From Methanocorpusculum sp. MCE (GTDB lineage Archaea; Halobacteriota; Methanomicrobia; Methanomicrobiales; Methanocorpusculaceae): 20,621 nt of DNA. The notes beneath the pieces were generated by a model. That model was not told the origin of the DNA, searched no databases, and saw nothing but the letters and a program-made list of their open reading frames with translations. The stretch spans positions 1 through 20,621 of the forward strand of contig NIZU01000096.1 in the NCBI GenBank assembly GCA_003315675.1, written 5' to 3'. A program made the position numbers and the translations under genes. Positions 6,927 through 14,493 of the stretch are shown piece by piece; the stretch's first letter is position 1, and each line of letters begins with the position of its first letter.

Positions 6927-7724
6927 TCAGCCGTCTATACCGGCCGACTTCGTCAGAACGATCCGCCACTCTCTCCCGCCGAAGGCGAGGGTATCCCAGA
7001 CTGCCGTTTTTTCGACGGTTTCATCTCCGTTGTCGGCGGTATACACATATGTCGTTTCGCCCGAGGGATTTGCCGCGACGAGCTCTGCCGTATCCCGGAC
7101 GGAAAGATAATCCAGATCCGTGAAAAGATCGACGCCGGCCTCTGAAACATCCGCATCGAACACCAGGATCCCGTCAGTCTGCATGACCCAGAGGGTGTAC
7201 CCATTTTCAAGGACCTTCTGCTCTTCTGCACCGAAGAACCGGTACGGATCGAAACTCAGGCTGATATACCCCGCATACCCTCCTGAGACCGTGATCGGGA
7301 CCGAGAGAAGATATGCTTTCAGACCGTTTTCCAGAACCATATATTCGGAGACATATACATTCGTCCCGTCAAAGATATCCTTGTTCGGCGGATAGCTGCT
7401 CAGGTTCTGACCAAGCGTGCCCTTGATGTTGTCCGGATAGACCGCACGCACGATCCCGTTTTCATCGGCGATCAAAAGATCGTGGGTTAGCGGCGTCCTC
7501 TGATATAGAGTCGCCAGAGCCTGACGGCCGTTTGCGGATGTCGGGTCTGCGGCATAAAAAACTGCCGCGGATTCAGCTTCTGCCGCGGCCGCGGTCAGCG
7601 TTTCGTTCAGAGAAGAGATCACCTCTGCGAGAACGTCCTTCTGTGACGCCGTCACAACGCATCCAGCCGAAAAACAGGAGAACAGAACAAGGGAAATCAT
7701 CACGGAAAACAACAGGTATTTCAT
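6927..7724 (-). CDS. Cache-domain lipoprotein
   Basis: The 265-residue protein starts with a hydrophobic signal segment and a lipobox-like FSAGC with Cys22, so it is probably exported and lipid-anchored. The remainder looks like a single Cache sensor domain: LLIADENGIVRAVYPDNIKG (about 83-102) and later VPITVSGGYAGYISLSFDP are typical strands of such small-molecule binding domains. There is no second membrane segment, HAMP, kinase or methyl-accepting domain, so it is a free-standing binding protein and may hand a signal to a separate partner. No such partner is adjacent. A TATA-like AATATTTTT lies about 30 bases upstream of the ATG, which is convergent with tRNA-Gln at its far end. The family call is by pattern and moderately sure. 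Confidence 0.75.
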   Translation of the reverse strand: MKYLLFSVMISLVLFSCFSAGCVVTASQKDVLAEVISSLNETLTAAAAEAESAAVFYAADPTSANGRQALATLYQRTPLTHDLLIADENGIVRAVYPDNIKGTLGQNLSSYPPNKDIFDGTNVYVSEYMVLENGLKAYLLSVPITVSGGYAGYISLSFDPYRFFGAEEQKVLENGYTLWVMQTDGILVFDADVSEAGVDLFTDLDYLSVRDTAELVAANPSGETTYVYTADNGDETVEKTAVWDTLAFGGREWRIVLTKSAGIDG

Positions 7725-7776
7725 ATGTATACTAGTATCTCTCCGGGAAAAATATTCCGTATAGGGGCAGGGTCTC

Positions 7777-9417
7777 TTACTCTTCCTTGTTCTGCAGAGA
7801 ATACCGGCGGGTCAGGCTTTCCAGCGTCTCGATCTCCGAGACATCCTTGTCGTCCCGCAGCCTGACAAAACGCGGGAACCGGAGAGCGTATCCGGCCTCG
7901 TAATTCGTGCTTTTCTGCAGTTCGGCATACCCTACCTCGAAGACCACGTCCGGTTCGAAGGTCACGGTCTTTCCCTTTTCGGCGAGGATCTTGTCTTTGA
8001 AAAGATCATACAGAGTCGAAAGCATGGAGTCGTCAATACCGGTTGCCACCCGCGAGATCTCCAGAAGGTCGCCGTTCTCGTCCTGACAGGCAAGAAGGAA
8101 CGAGCCGAACATCTTCGCACGTTTTCCTTCTCCCCATTCTGCACCCGTGACCACCAGATCGATCGTATCAACCTCCGGCTTGATCTTGATCCAGAGCTTG
8201 CCCCGGTTTCCCGGCAGATACGGCGAATCGAGAACTTTGAGCATGATCCCTTCGTTGCCGCTGTCGAGCGAGGCGTGATAGTACGCTTCGATCTCTTCCG
8301 CGGAATCGCTGACGAGCTGCGGCGCAACATAGGCGTTCATGACGGATTCCAGAATCCTGCGCCGTTCCCTAAAAGGCAGGTCGATCAGGGTCGTTCCGTC
8401 AGCCGCCAGAATATCGAACACCCAGGGAAGAAGGGTGATCGCTTCCGTAGCGTCCCCGATATCGTGCTTCCTGCGGATCCGTCGAAGGATCGTCTGGAAA
8501 GGCATGGGTTTTCCGTTCATGATCGCGATCACTTCGCCGTCGATGATGACGTCATGGTCTGTCGCTTTATCCAGCATCTCGACGACATCGGGAAGAGATG
8601 CCGTCATCTCTTCCAGACGCCTGGAATAGATCGCACACTTCCCTCCCGATTTATGGAACTGGAATCTGCTGCCGTCGTATTTATTTTCCGCAGCGAGTTT
8701 CCCTTGCGTTTCGACCATCGAGGTGATGGAGCCCTGCTGGGCGAGCATCATTTTTACCGGCCGAAACGCGGTGATATGGACCTCGGTGAGCCTTCCCGGA
8801 TTGGTTTTTGCGAGGAAAGCCACCTCGCCCAGATCGTTGAGCGCCTGATGGGCATGCTCAATCACGTCTGACGGAACGCCGAACGCTTTTGCGACCGCGT
8901 CTTTTACGACGCCTTCTCCGACACCGATCCGCATCTCTTCGAGCATGAGCCGGGCAAGGTATCTTCCCTCAAGCGCGGTCGCATTCGAAAGAAGATACTG
9001 GGCGGATCTGAGCCGCTCCTGCTGGGATCTCCTGCCGGAGGATCTTGCCATCAGCAGAAAACGTTCGTTCACATCCAGAAGATCAAGCTCTTCTGAAAAA
9101 AACATTGTCTGTTCCCGTTTTTCGAGAAGAATCTCGACAACTTTGCCGATGTCACCCGCATTGTTGATTGCCGAGACCACATAACTCCGCTTTTTGCCGA
9201 TGACGTAGGCAAGGGCATCGTACAAAAGATTCGGGCCGAACCCGAGCTTCTCGGATGACCAGTCGGGAAACAGTTTTCCGCGCATGAATCGGACGAAGAC
9301 GGGCAGTTCCTCTTCGGTGAGGAGAGGATACTTTTCGGCAAGAATATCTGCTGTCGCAAGACGCGAGGAGGTCTCCTCGATGGTATTACATATGGCTGCA
9401 AACTCGACAAACTGCAT
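7777..9417 (-). CDS. lig: ATP-dependent DNA ligase
   Basis: The 546-residue protein is a replicative archaeal DNA ligase that seals nicks using ATP. Motif I is KYDG with Lys246 as the adenylated residue; motif III appears in VIIDGEVIA, motif IV is EGIMLK, and motif V is WIKIKP. An N-terminal DNA-binding domain (about 1-220) precedes the nucleotidyltransferase and OB domains. The length is normal for euryarchaea. The frame is open further upstream, but I place the start at 9417. GAGGTG (9425-9430) lies 7 bases before it, and the N-terminus MQFVEFAAICNTIE is family-like, whereas the upstream extension overlaps the MBL gene. The 4-bp gap to that gene's stop implies one transcript. Confidence 0.95.
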   Translation of the reverse strand: MQFVEFAAICNTIEETSSRLATADILAEKYPLLTEEELPVFVRFMRGKLFPDWSSEKLGFGPNLLYDALAYVIGKKRSYVVSAINNAGDIGKVVEILLEKREQTMFFSEELDLLDVNERFLLMARSSGRRSQQERLRSAQYLLSNATALEGRYLARLMLEEMRIGVGEGVVKDAVAKAFGVPSDVIEHAHQALNDLGEVAFLAKTNPGRLTEVHITAFRPVKMMLAQQGSITSMVETQGKLAAENKYDGSRFQFHKSGGKCAIYSRRLEEMTASLPDVVEMLDKATDHDVIIDGEVIAIMNGKPMPFQTILRRIRRKHDIGDATEAITLLPWVFDILAADGTTLIDLPFRERRRILESVMNAYVAPQLVSDSAEEIEAYYHASLDSGNEGIMLKVLDSPYLPGNRGKLWIKIKPEVDTIDLVVTGAEWGEGKRAKMFGSFLLACQDENGDLLEISRVATGIDDSMLSTLYDLFKDKILAEKGKTVTFEPDVVFEVGYAELQKSTNYEAGYALRFPRFVRLRDDKDVSEIETLESLTRRYSLQNKEE

Positions 9418-9421
9418 ATTT

Positions 9422-10264
9422 TTACACCTCGAACCGGACAAGGCGGCGTTCCCGGTACTCTGCAAGCTGATCGCTGACGAAGATTTCCGTTCCGCTTTCG
9501 CCTGCCGCAGCCAAAGCCGTCTCGCGGGCGATGTTCGGCCGATTGTAATTTTCCGAAAGATGCGCAAGAGCGATGATCCCGACATCCTTTGAGAGCCCAG
9601 CGATACATTCCGAGGAGGCCTCGTTTGAGAGGTGACCGTCTTTTTGGATACGATCCTTGAGATATCTCGGGTATACCCGGAGAACGCATTTATTTCCCTG
9701 ACATTCCGCTCCGCAGGCCCGGCAGATTTCGCATTCCGGGAAACGGTCGGTTTTCATCGCCAGAGAGCAGTAGTTGCTTTCCAGCACGACGGCATCGCAG
9801 GCGGAAAGGATCGTTGTCATCGTATCCGACACCTCGTGGGTATCGAGACATATACCGATCCGTGAATCCCCGTCGTCGATGACAAAGCCGGTCGGCTCGG
9901 CCGCATCATGGTATGCCCGAAACGAGGTGATCTTCAGACCGCCTGCCTGAACCGGGATATGTTCATGACAGATCACGCGTTCTGCGGATGCCGGAATGAT
10001 ATTTCCTAGTGTAAGGGCGGCGTGTGTCCCGCCGGATGCAAAAACCGGGACATGAGCAGCTTTGACAAAAGCCTTGGCGGAGCGGACATGATCCGCATGT
10101 TCATGAGTAATGCAGAGCCCGCGGATAGTATCGGTATTGAGGTGCATACCCTGCAGTGTCCGCATAAGATAGCCAAGACCCGCATCGATTACAACCGAAT
10201 CGGCGTCGTTTCCGACATAAATACAGTTTCCTTTACTTCCGCTTGCAAGGAGGACGCAATCCAT
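9422..10264 (-). CDS. MBL-fold metallohydrolase (COG1235, PhnP/YycJ-like) with a cysteine-rich insert
   Basis: The 280-residue protein has the metallo-beta-lactamase signature THEHADH (His54, His56, Asp58, His59), plus His119, Asp141 in GICLDTHE and His211 in GHLSN. Together these can bind two metal ions. GHLSNEA places it near the YycJ/WalJ-type branch, which includes nucleases and phosphodiesterases; the substrate here is unknown. Between the ESN strand and HLSN there is an added segment with Cys178, Cys181, Cys184, Cys188 and Cys193, which may bind zinc. The gene precedes DNA ligase by 4 bp, so a role in DNA processing is a reasonable guess. The start ATG is close behind a T/A-rich promoter, with no clear ribosome site, so the transcript may be nearly leaderless. 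Confidence 0.85.
   Translation of the reverse strand: MDCVLLASGSKGNCIYVGNDADSVVIDAGLGYLMRTLQGMHLNTDTIRGLCITHEHADHVRSAKAFVKAAHVPVFASGGTHAALTLGNIIPASAERVICHEHIPVQAGGLKITSFRAYHDAAEPTGFVIDDGDSRIGICLDTHEVSDTMTTILSACDAVVLESNYCSLAMKTDRFPECEICRACGAECQGNKCVLRVYPRYLKDRIQKDGHLSNEASSECIAGLSKDVGIIALAHLSENYNRPNIARETALAAAGESGTEIFVSDQLAEYRERRLVRFEV
9425..9430 (-). promoter_or_regulatory. Ribosome binding site of the ligase gene
   Basis: GAGGTG on the minus strand overlaps the end of the MBL gene and is 7 bases from the ATG at 9417. It settles the ligase start. Confidence 0.65.
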
Positions 10265-10302
10265 TAGACAGTATTGGATTTACTAAGAGAAATACTCAGA
10301 GG

Positions 10303-10324
10303 AAAATAAGAGTGAAAAATAAGT
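10303..10324 (-). terminator. T-rich terminator-like tract after the symporter gene
   Basis: In the minus direction this reads ACTTATTTTTCACTCTTATT, starting 20 bases after the stop. Archaeal RNA polymerase often terminates at such T-rich runs. Confidence 0.35.
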
Positions 10325-10343
10325 ACGTAATCCAAAGGATGGA

Positions 10344-11795
10344 TCACTTCTTTTCTTCTTCGGACCAGCAGGTAACACCGGTTGTGTCGGAAAGACAGGA
10401 TGCGTTGAAAACAGGCTCCATGACTCCGTCGGCTTTCTGGTCGAAGTAGTCCTTGAGTGCTTCGAAGGCGTGTTTTCCAAGGAGGAGCAGGACACCCATG
10501 TTGAAGATACCCATAAGTGCCTGGAAGGTGTCTGCAAGGTTCCATGCAAGACCCATGGACATCATGGATGAGATGAAAACCATAATCACGATCACAACAC
10601 GGAGAACAACGACCGCTTCTTTTCTCTCAGTGATGAACTTGGTGTTCGTTTCACTCATGGAGTAGTAACTGATAAGACTACTGAAGGCAAAGACCAGCAT
10701 GAAGACAGCGATGACATACGGGCCTGCTGCTCCAAGGAAAGTGGCACCCATTGCCTCCTGAACGAGGGCAGCTCCGGAAACTGGGATGCCGTCATATCCC
10801 GGGTAGGCAACGTTCGTGTAGAGGATGACTACAAAGGCGGTTGCGGAACAAACGACGATCGTGACGATTAAAACACCGACAGACTGCATAAGTCCCTGCT
10901 TTACGGGGTGTTTAACATCTGCGGAAGAGGAGACGTTCGGGATCGAACCAATACCAGCTTCGTTCGAGAACACACCACGCTTCAGACCCCACATGATTGC
11001 AGCTCCGATTCCTCCGCCGACGAATGCCTGAACACCGAATGCGTAGTAGAAGATCGTCTGAATGACGAGAGAGACCTGAGTGAAGTTGACGAGGACGATC
11101 ATAAGACACAGAATGAGCCAGATGATTGCCATTGCCGGAACGAGCCATGTTGAAACTTTTGCAACACGTCTGATACCGCCGAAAACGACTAAGGCTGCAA
11201 GAATGGTGATGATCACTGCAAAGACGATCTGTTCTGTGCCGAATGCGTTGGAAAAGGCGAGCGTTGCCGTGTTTGCCTGTACACCGATAAACATCAGACC
11301 GTAGGTGATGATGTTCAGAATTGCGATGAATGCTGCGAACTTCGGTTTGCCGAGACCGTTCTTAATGTAGAATGCCGGACCGCCGTGGAAATGACCGTCT
11401 GACTTCTTTTCTTTGTAGATCTGACCGACCGTCGTTTCAACGAAACTGGTTGCAGCGCCGATCAATGCAAAAATCCACATCCAAAAAACAGCTCCGGGAC
11501 CACCCATGACGATTGCCACGGCGACACCGGCGATATTACCAACACCGATACGTGCGCCCATACTGACGCAGAAGGCCTGGAACGACGAAATGGTCTGTTT
11601 GCCTTTTTCTGCGCGTAATCCGGTAAACGCAACTCTGCATGCTTCACCCAGACGATTGATCTGGACGCCGTTCGTTTTGACGGTAAAGTATAAACCAATA
11701 CCAATCAGGAATACGAATGCAAGATACCAGGCATACGTATTGACGACATCGTTAATTGATGAAACGGTGTCGTTAATTACCTCTAAAACACTCAT
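10344..11795 (-). CDS. Alanine/glycine:sodium symporter (AGCS family)
   Basis: The 483-residue protein is an integral membrane transporter with about ten hydrophobic segments. Family-typical stretches include GVGNIAGVAVAIVMGGPGAV near residues 97-116, then FWMWIFALIGAATSFVETTV, and in the middle FSNEAGIGSIPNVSSSADVKHP. AGCS proteins import alanine or glycine with sodium. Methanogens can use such amino acids for biosynthesis, and host-associated strains often depend on uptake. The protein is full length with no lesion. The start at 11795 sits about 26 bases behind a TATA-like TTAATTATCC, flanked by repeated ATACGAGTTAA boxes, so expression is probably regulated. The gene ends 80 bases before the MBL gene on the same strand. 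Confidence 0.93.
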   Translation of the reverse strand: MSVLEVINDTVSSINDVVNTYAWYLAFVFLIGIGLYFTVKTNGVQINRLGEACRVAFTGLRAEKGKQTISSFQAFCVSMGARIGVGNIAGVAVAIVMGGPGAVFWMWIFALIGAATSFVETTVGQIYKEKKSDGHFHGGPAFYIKNGLGKPKFAAFIAILNIITYGLMFIGVQANTATLAFSNAFGTEQIVFAVIITILAALVVFGGIRRVAKVSTWLVPAMAIIWLILCLMIVLVNFTQVSLVIQTIFYYAFGVQAFVGGGIGAAIMWGLKRGVFSNEAGIGSIPNVSSSADVKHPVKQGLMQSVGVLIVTIVVCSATAFVVILYTNVAYPGYDGIPVSGAALVQEAMGATFLGAAGPYVIAVFMLVFAFSSLISYYSMSETNTKFITERKEAVVVLRVVIVIMVFISSMMSMGLAWNLADTFQALMGIFNMGVLLLLGKHAFEALKDYFDQKADGVMEPVFNASCLSDTTGVTCWSEEEKK

Positions 11796-11798
11796 GGG

Positions 11799-11858
11799 TT
11801 AAATCGTATCTCGATAATGGATAATTAACTCGTATGATTCGTTAACTCGTATGATTCG
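11799..11858 (-). promoter_or_regulatory. Repeated operator-like boxes upstream of the symporter gene
   Basis: A 17-bp unit occurs twice in perfect tandem (11825-11841 and 11842-11858). Its core ATACGAGTTAA (minus strand) recurs with one mismatch (ATACGATTTAA) at 11799-11809, next to the start codon. The likely TATA box lies between the second and third copies. Two or three copies bracketing a promoter suggest binding sites for a transcription factor, possibly an Lrp-like amino-acid regulator; the factor is not known. Confidence 0.55.
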
Positions 11859-11940
11859 TTTGTCAAAAAGAGATTTTCAAAAAAGGGGATTTATCCTTGC
11901 TGTATTCAAAAAAAAAGTGGCTGAATACAAGCGAGACCGA

Positions 11941-12258
11941 TCACAGGGAATCGAGCGAGACGCTGCCGAAATCGTCGGAGTTCTGGGGAGCCGTGATACC
12001 GAACGCGGACTGACCTGCCCAGGAGTCGAGGGAGTTAGCCGCCTCGACCATGTAGTCCAGAATATCGATCGAGAGTTCGCGTTTGGTTTTACTTACCTGC
12101 ATCTGCTCAACGAGGAATCTCAGCCTTTCGGGAGATTCCATTCTCAGCTTGGCAAGCGAAATAACGCACATATAGATACGAGTCAGATTCCTGTCGGTCC
12201 CGGTTATCGTATCGAAGAACGCCCGAAGGACCTGAGCCTGATAGACTTCGCTTCCCAT
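11941..12258 (-). CDS. Hypothetical small soluble protein
   Basis: The 105-residue product is rich in Leu, Glu, Arg and Ser. It looks mostly helical in its first two thirds and acidic/disordered at the end (...DDFGSVSLDSL). There is no signal peptide, membrane segment or cysteine cluster, and I do not recognise a family. The start at 12258 fits a TATA box at 12285-12297 that would place transcription only a few bases before the ATG, so the transcript is probably leaderless. It lies between ychF and the symporter gene, all on the minus strand, but with its own promoter. The opposite strand is also open here; the minus frame is preferred because of the promoter and a more protein-like composition. 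Confidence 0.6.
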   Translation of the reverse strand: MGSEVYQAQVLRAFFDTITGTDRNLTRIYMCVISLAKLRMESPERLRFLVEQMQVSKTKRELSIDILDYMVEAANSLDSWAGQSAFGITAPQNSDDFGSVSLDSL

Positions 12259-12284
12259 AAGTAATCTACATTGGTGAGTTATCC

Positions 12285-12297
12285 GATATATAGATTT
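12285..12297 (-). promoter_or_regulatory. TATA box of the small hypothetical gene
   Basis: The minus strand reads AAATCTATATATC, about 30 bases upstream of the ATG at 12258. This is the expected distance for an archaeal leaderless or near-leaderless transcript. Confidence 0.55.
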
Positions 12298-12312
12298 GCC
12301 AAAAAAGAGGGG

Positions 12313-13485
12313 TTATTTTGCCGTGCTGACGATCTTGATGATGTCACCGGACTTCAGTTCGGTCATATCCTTGATCCGCATCTTCGTGCGGGCATCGACC
12401 GCATACAAAAATCCGTTCCCGATATCCGTGTGGACGCGGAATGCCAGATCCTTTGGTGTTGAACCAATCGGCATAAGGAATTCATCCGGCAGGACCTGTC
12501 CTTTTGCATTACAGAATTTGTTGTCGTCTTCTACCGGGTAGACCACGATCATACCAATATCCTCAAAGACGATCTTGTTTAAGATCTCCTGAACGCCGGT
12601 GCTCCCGAACTTTTTCATGTGTTCGGCGATCATCATCAGCGCTTTTACCTGAGGTGCCGTGAGTTTTGCGCCCTCAATCGGAGCAAAGGTGGAATCTCCC
12701 GGCAGATATCTCAGGATCTTTGCATGTGCGGCGCTTTTGAGGGCAAGTTCACCGGCAGCGATCGTCGGTATGGCCCCGAGAACTTTGAGGGCCTCGATGT
12801 TTTCATCGGACGCAAGATCGGCTTTGTTTGCTGCAATGATCATCGGTTTTGAGACGCGAAGCAGAACCTCGCACATCTTTTCGATATCTTCCGGCGTTGC
12901 CTTGGCCAGATTGATGCCGCATTCATCAACCGCCGCTCGAATCTGAATCGCGTTGATCCGAAGACCGGCAAGAGCTTCGCCTAAAAGATCAATTAAGACC
13001 TGTTCTTTTCCCTGCGCCTGCCGGACGAGTCTGGCCCGGTGCTTCTCGACGATCCCCGCCATCCACATCGCAAACTCGTACCGCAGAAACTCGACATCTT
13101 CGATGGGGTTTCTGGTCCCGATATCGACCAGATTTCCTTCGGCATCCGTACTTCCGGATGCGTCCACGACCTGAATGATCGCGTCGGCCTCGCGGAGGGT
13201 ATCAAGGAACTGATTGCCAAGACCGCGGCCTAAGTGTGCATCGGGGACAAGGCCCGCAACATCGATGAGTTCGACCGGAATGAACCTGTTTCCGTCGATA
13301 CATTCAGTACATCCTTCGAGGCCCAGCTCTTTACAGGGGCATCTCGTCCGGACATAGGCAACGCCTTTATTCGGGTTCACGGTCGTGAAGGGATAGTTTG
13401 CGATATCGACATTTGCAAGAGTCAGCGATTTATAAAACGTTGATTTGCCGCAGTTTGGTTTTCCAGCCAGTGCAATTTGTAACAT
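12313..13485 (-). CDS. ychF: YchF/OLA1-family P-loop NTPase
   Basis: The 390-residue protein is a cytoplasmic Obg-related NTPase of the YchF family, which associates with ribosomes and often prefers ATP over GTP. G1 is GKPNCGKST (8-16), G3 is DVAGL (75-79), and an NKAD motif follows further on. A C-terminal TGS-like domain ends ...SGDIIKIVSTAK. Four cysteines (49, 51, 59, 62) sit in an insert between G1 and G3, a trait of archaeal members that may bind zinc. Length is normal. The start is supported by AAGGAAAG about 9 bases upstream and by a TATA element within a palindrome at 13517-13532. The cas1 gene ends 72 bp upstream on the same strand. Confidence 0.93.
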   Translation of the reverse strand: MLQIALAGKPNCGKSTFYKSLTLANVDIANYPFTTVNPNKGVAYVRTRCPCKELGLEGCTECIDGNRFIPVELIDVAGLVPDAHLGRGLGNQFLDTLREADAIIQVVDASGSTDAEGNLVDIGTRNPIEDVEFLRYEFAMWMAGIVEKHRARLVRQAQGKEQVLIDLLGEALAGLRINAIQIRAAVDECGINLAKATPEDIEKMCEVLLRVSKPMIIAANKADLASDENIEALKVLGAIPTIAAGELALKSAAHAKILRYLPGDSTFAPIEGAKLTAPQVKALMMIAEHMKKFGSTGVQEILNKIVFEDIGMIVVYPVEDDNKFCNAKGQVLPDEFLMPIGSTPKDLAFRVHTDIGNGFLYAVDARTKMRIKDMTELKSGDIIKIVSTAK

Positions 13486-13516
13486 TGTGTATCTTTCCTT
13501 GTATAGAGGTATCTCT

Positions 13517-13532
13517 GACCTATAATTAGGTC
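13517..13532 (-). promoter_or_regulatory. Palindrome overlapping the ychF TATA region
   Basis: GACCTA and TAGGTC form a perfect 6-bp inverted repeat around TAAT, 32-47 bases upstream of the ychF start. The AATTATA within it is a good TATA candidate, so a dimeric repressor bound here could block the promoter. A simple chance palindrome is also possible. Confidence 0.45.
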
Positions 13533-13556
13533 CGAGGGGCTCTTATGTCTTTGGTA

Positions 13557-14493
13557 TCAGTAATTGAAGATGATATCGCGGCCGTCTTTCACCGACTCGG
13601 CATACCTGTTCACGTTTTCTGCAATCAGCGTAGTGTTGATCGAGCCGTGCAGCCGCTTCATAAACTCCTCTTTGAGTTCGTTCGATAAAAGACACCGGGT
13701 CGCGACCTCGTATGCCACGTCGAGGCAGCCCTCGGCAGCCATCCGGATAATCACCCGGTCGACCATCGAAACCGTTGCCGGTTCCATGAGATCAAGAACA
13801 CAGCCTCCTCGTCCGCCCGGCGCCGATACGATCTCCCCGTAGAGTGCGCCGCGGGAGAGATCAATACCCGCCCCCCGTGCAGGCCACGGCAAATTTCGCA
13901 TACAAAACCGCATAGCCGTGGGACATCATCACATTCACCGGATCCATAAACGGCGGCTGGCTTCTCCTGCGGTATCCAAGAACTTTGGGAAGTTTGCGGC
14001 CGATGATCTCGTAATACATCGTCTTCGTCAGGGAAAACGCACGGCCGATCTCGGGAAGGGTGATCAGATACTCAAGCTCCTCTCTTGCGGCGTTGAGGAT
14101 GTCGAACTCTCCTTTGAAATAGAGTCCTTCGGGATCGAACTCGGCAAGTTCGTTGATATACCGCAGACGTTCGTCCAGTGAAGACCGAATCGAGGCCATC
14201 GCGAATTTGTGGACCGGGATATCCCGCTGCTGGGCCGCAAGAGAGGGGGCGCCTTTTCCGTAGATCCCGCCGACGGGTTTTCCGTGTGCCGTGAAAAAGG
14301 AAACCGCGATCCCGCGGTCCGCGAGGCGTTCGAGGACCGAGGTGTGCAGCGTGTGCCCCCCCCCCGCAATCAGGAGATGCCGCATATCATCAAGCGGATA
14401 CTGGGTCAGCGTGCCTTTCTGCCGGACGAGAAGCGAGTCGCGGGTCGATTTGATCTCGGCTCCGTATCCCCATACGGTGACCCAGGGGATCAT
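13557..14493 (-). pseudogene. cas1: Stand-alone Cas1-family integrase, frameshifted
   Basis: Two frames together give a Cas1-family protein of 311 residues if one G is removed from the G6 run at 13871-13876. The N-terminal half has the Cas1 beta domain (LLIAGGGHTLHTSVLERLAD, then GIAVSFFTAHGKPVGGIYG). The C-terminal half has YYEIIGRK, RRRSQPPFMDPVN, MSHGYAVL and LDLMEP. Cas1 cuts and joins DNA when integrating spacers or, in casposons, whole elements. The active-site Glu (in YYEI) and Asp (in LDLME) are present, but the usual His (FLHE) reads Tyr (ALYGE). No cas2, effector gene, CRISPR array or casposon polymerase is in the window, so this is a Cas1-solo type. The start overlaps the archaemetzincin stop by 4 bases (ATGA). 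As sequenced, the product stops at 13861. Confidence 0.88.
14356..14365 (-). repeat. G10 homopolymer inside cas1
   Basis: Ten consecutive C on the plus strand code for a run of glycines in LIAGGGHTL. The run is in frame here but prone to slippage, and would switch the gene off with a one-base change. Confidence 0.8.

Noticed and set aside
11851..12264. Plus-strand open frame opposite the small hypothetical gene
   Set aside because: The minus frame has a well-placed TATA box and a more natural composition; the plus frame begins within the repeat region.
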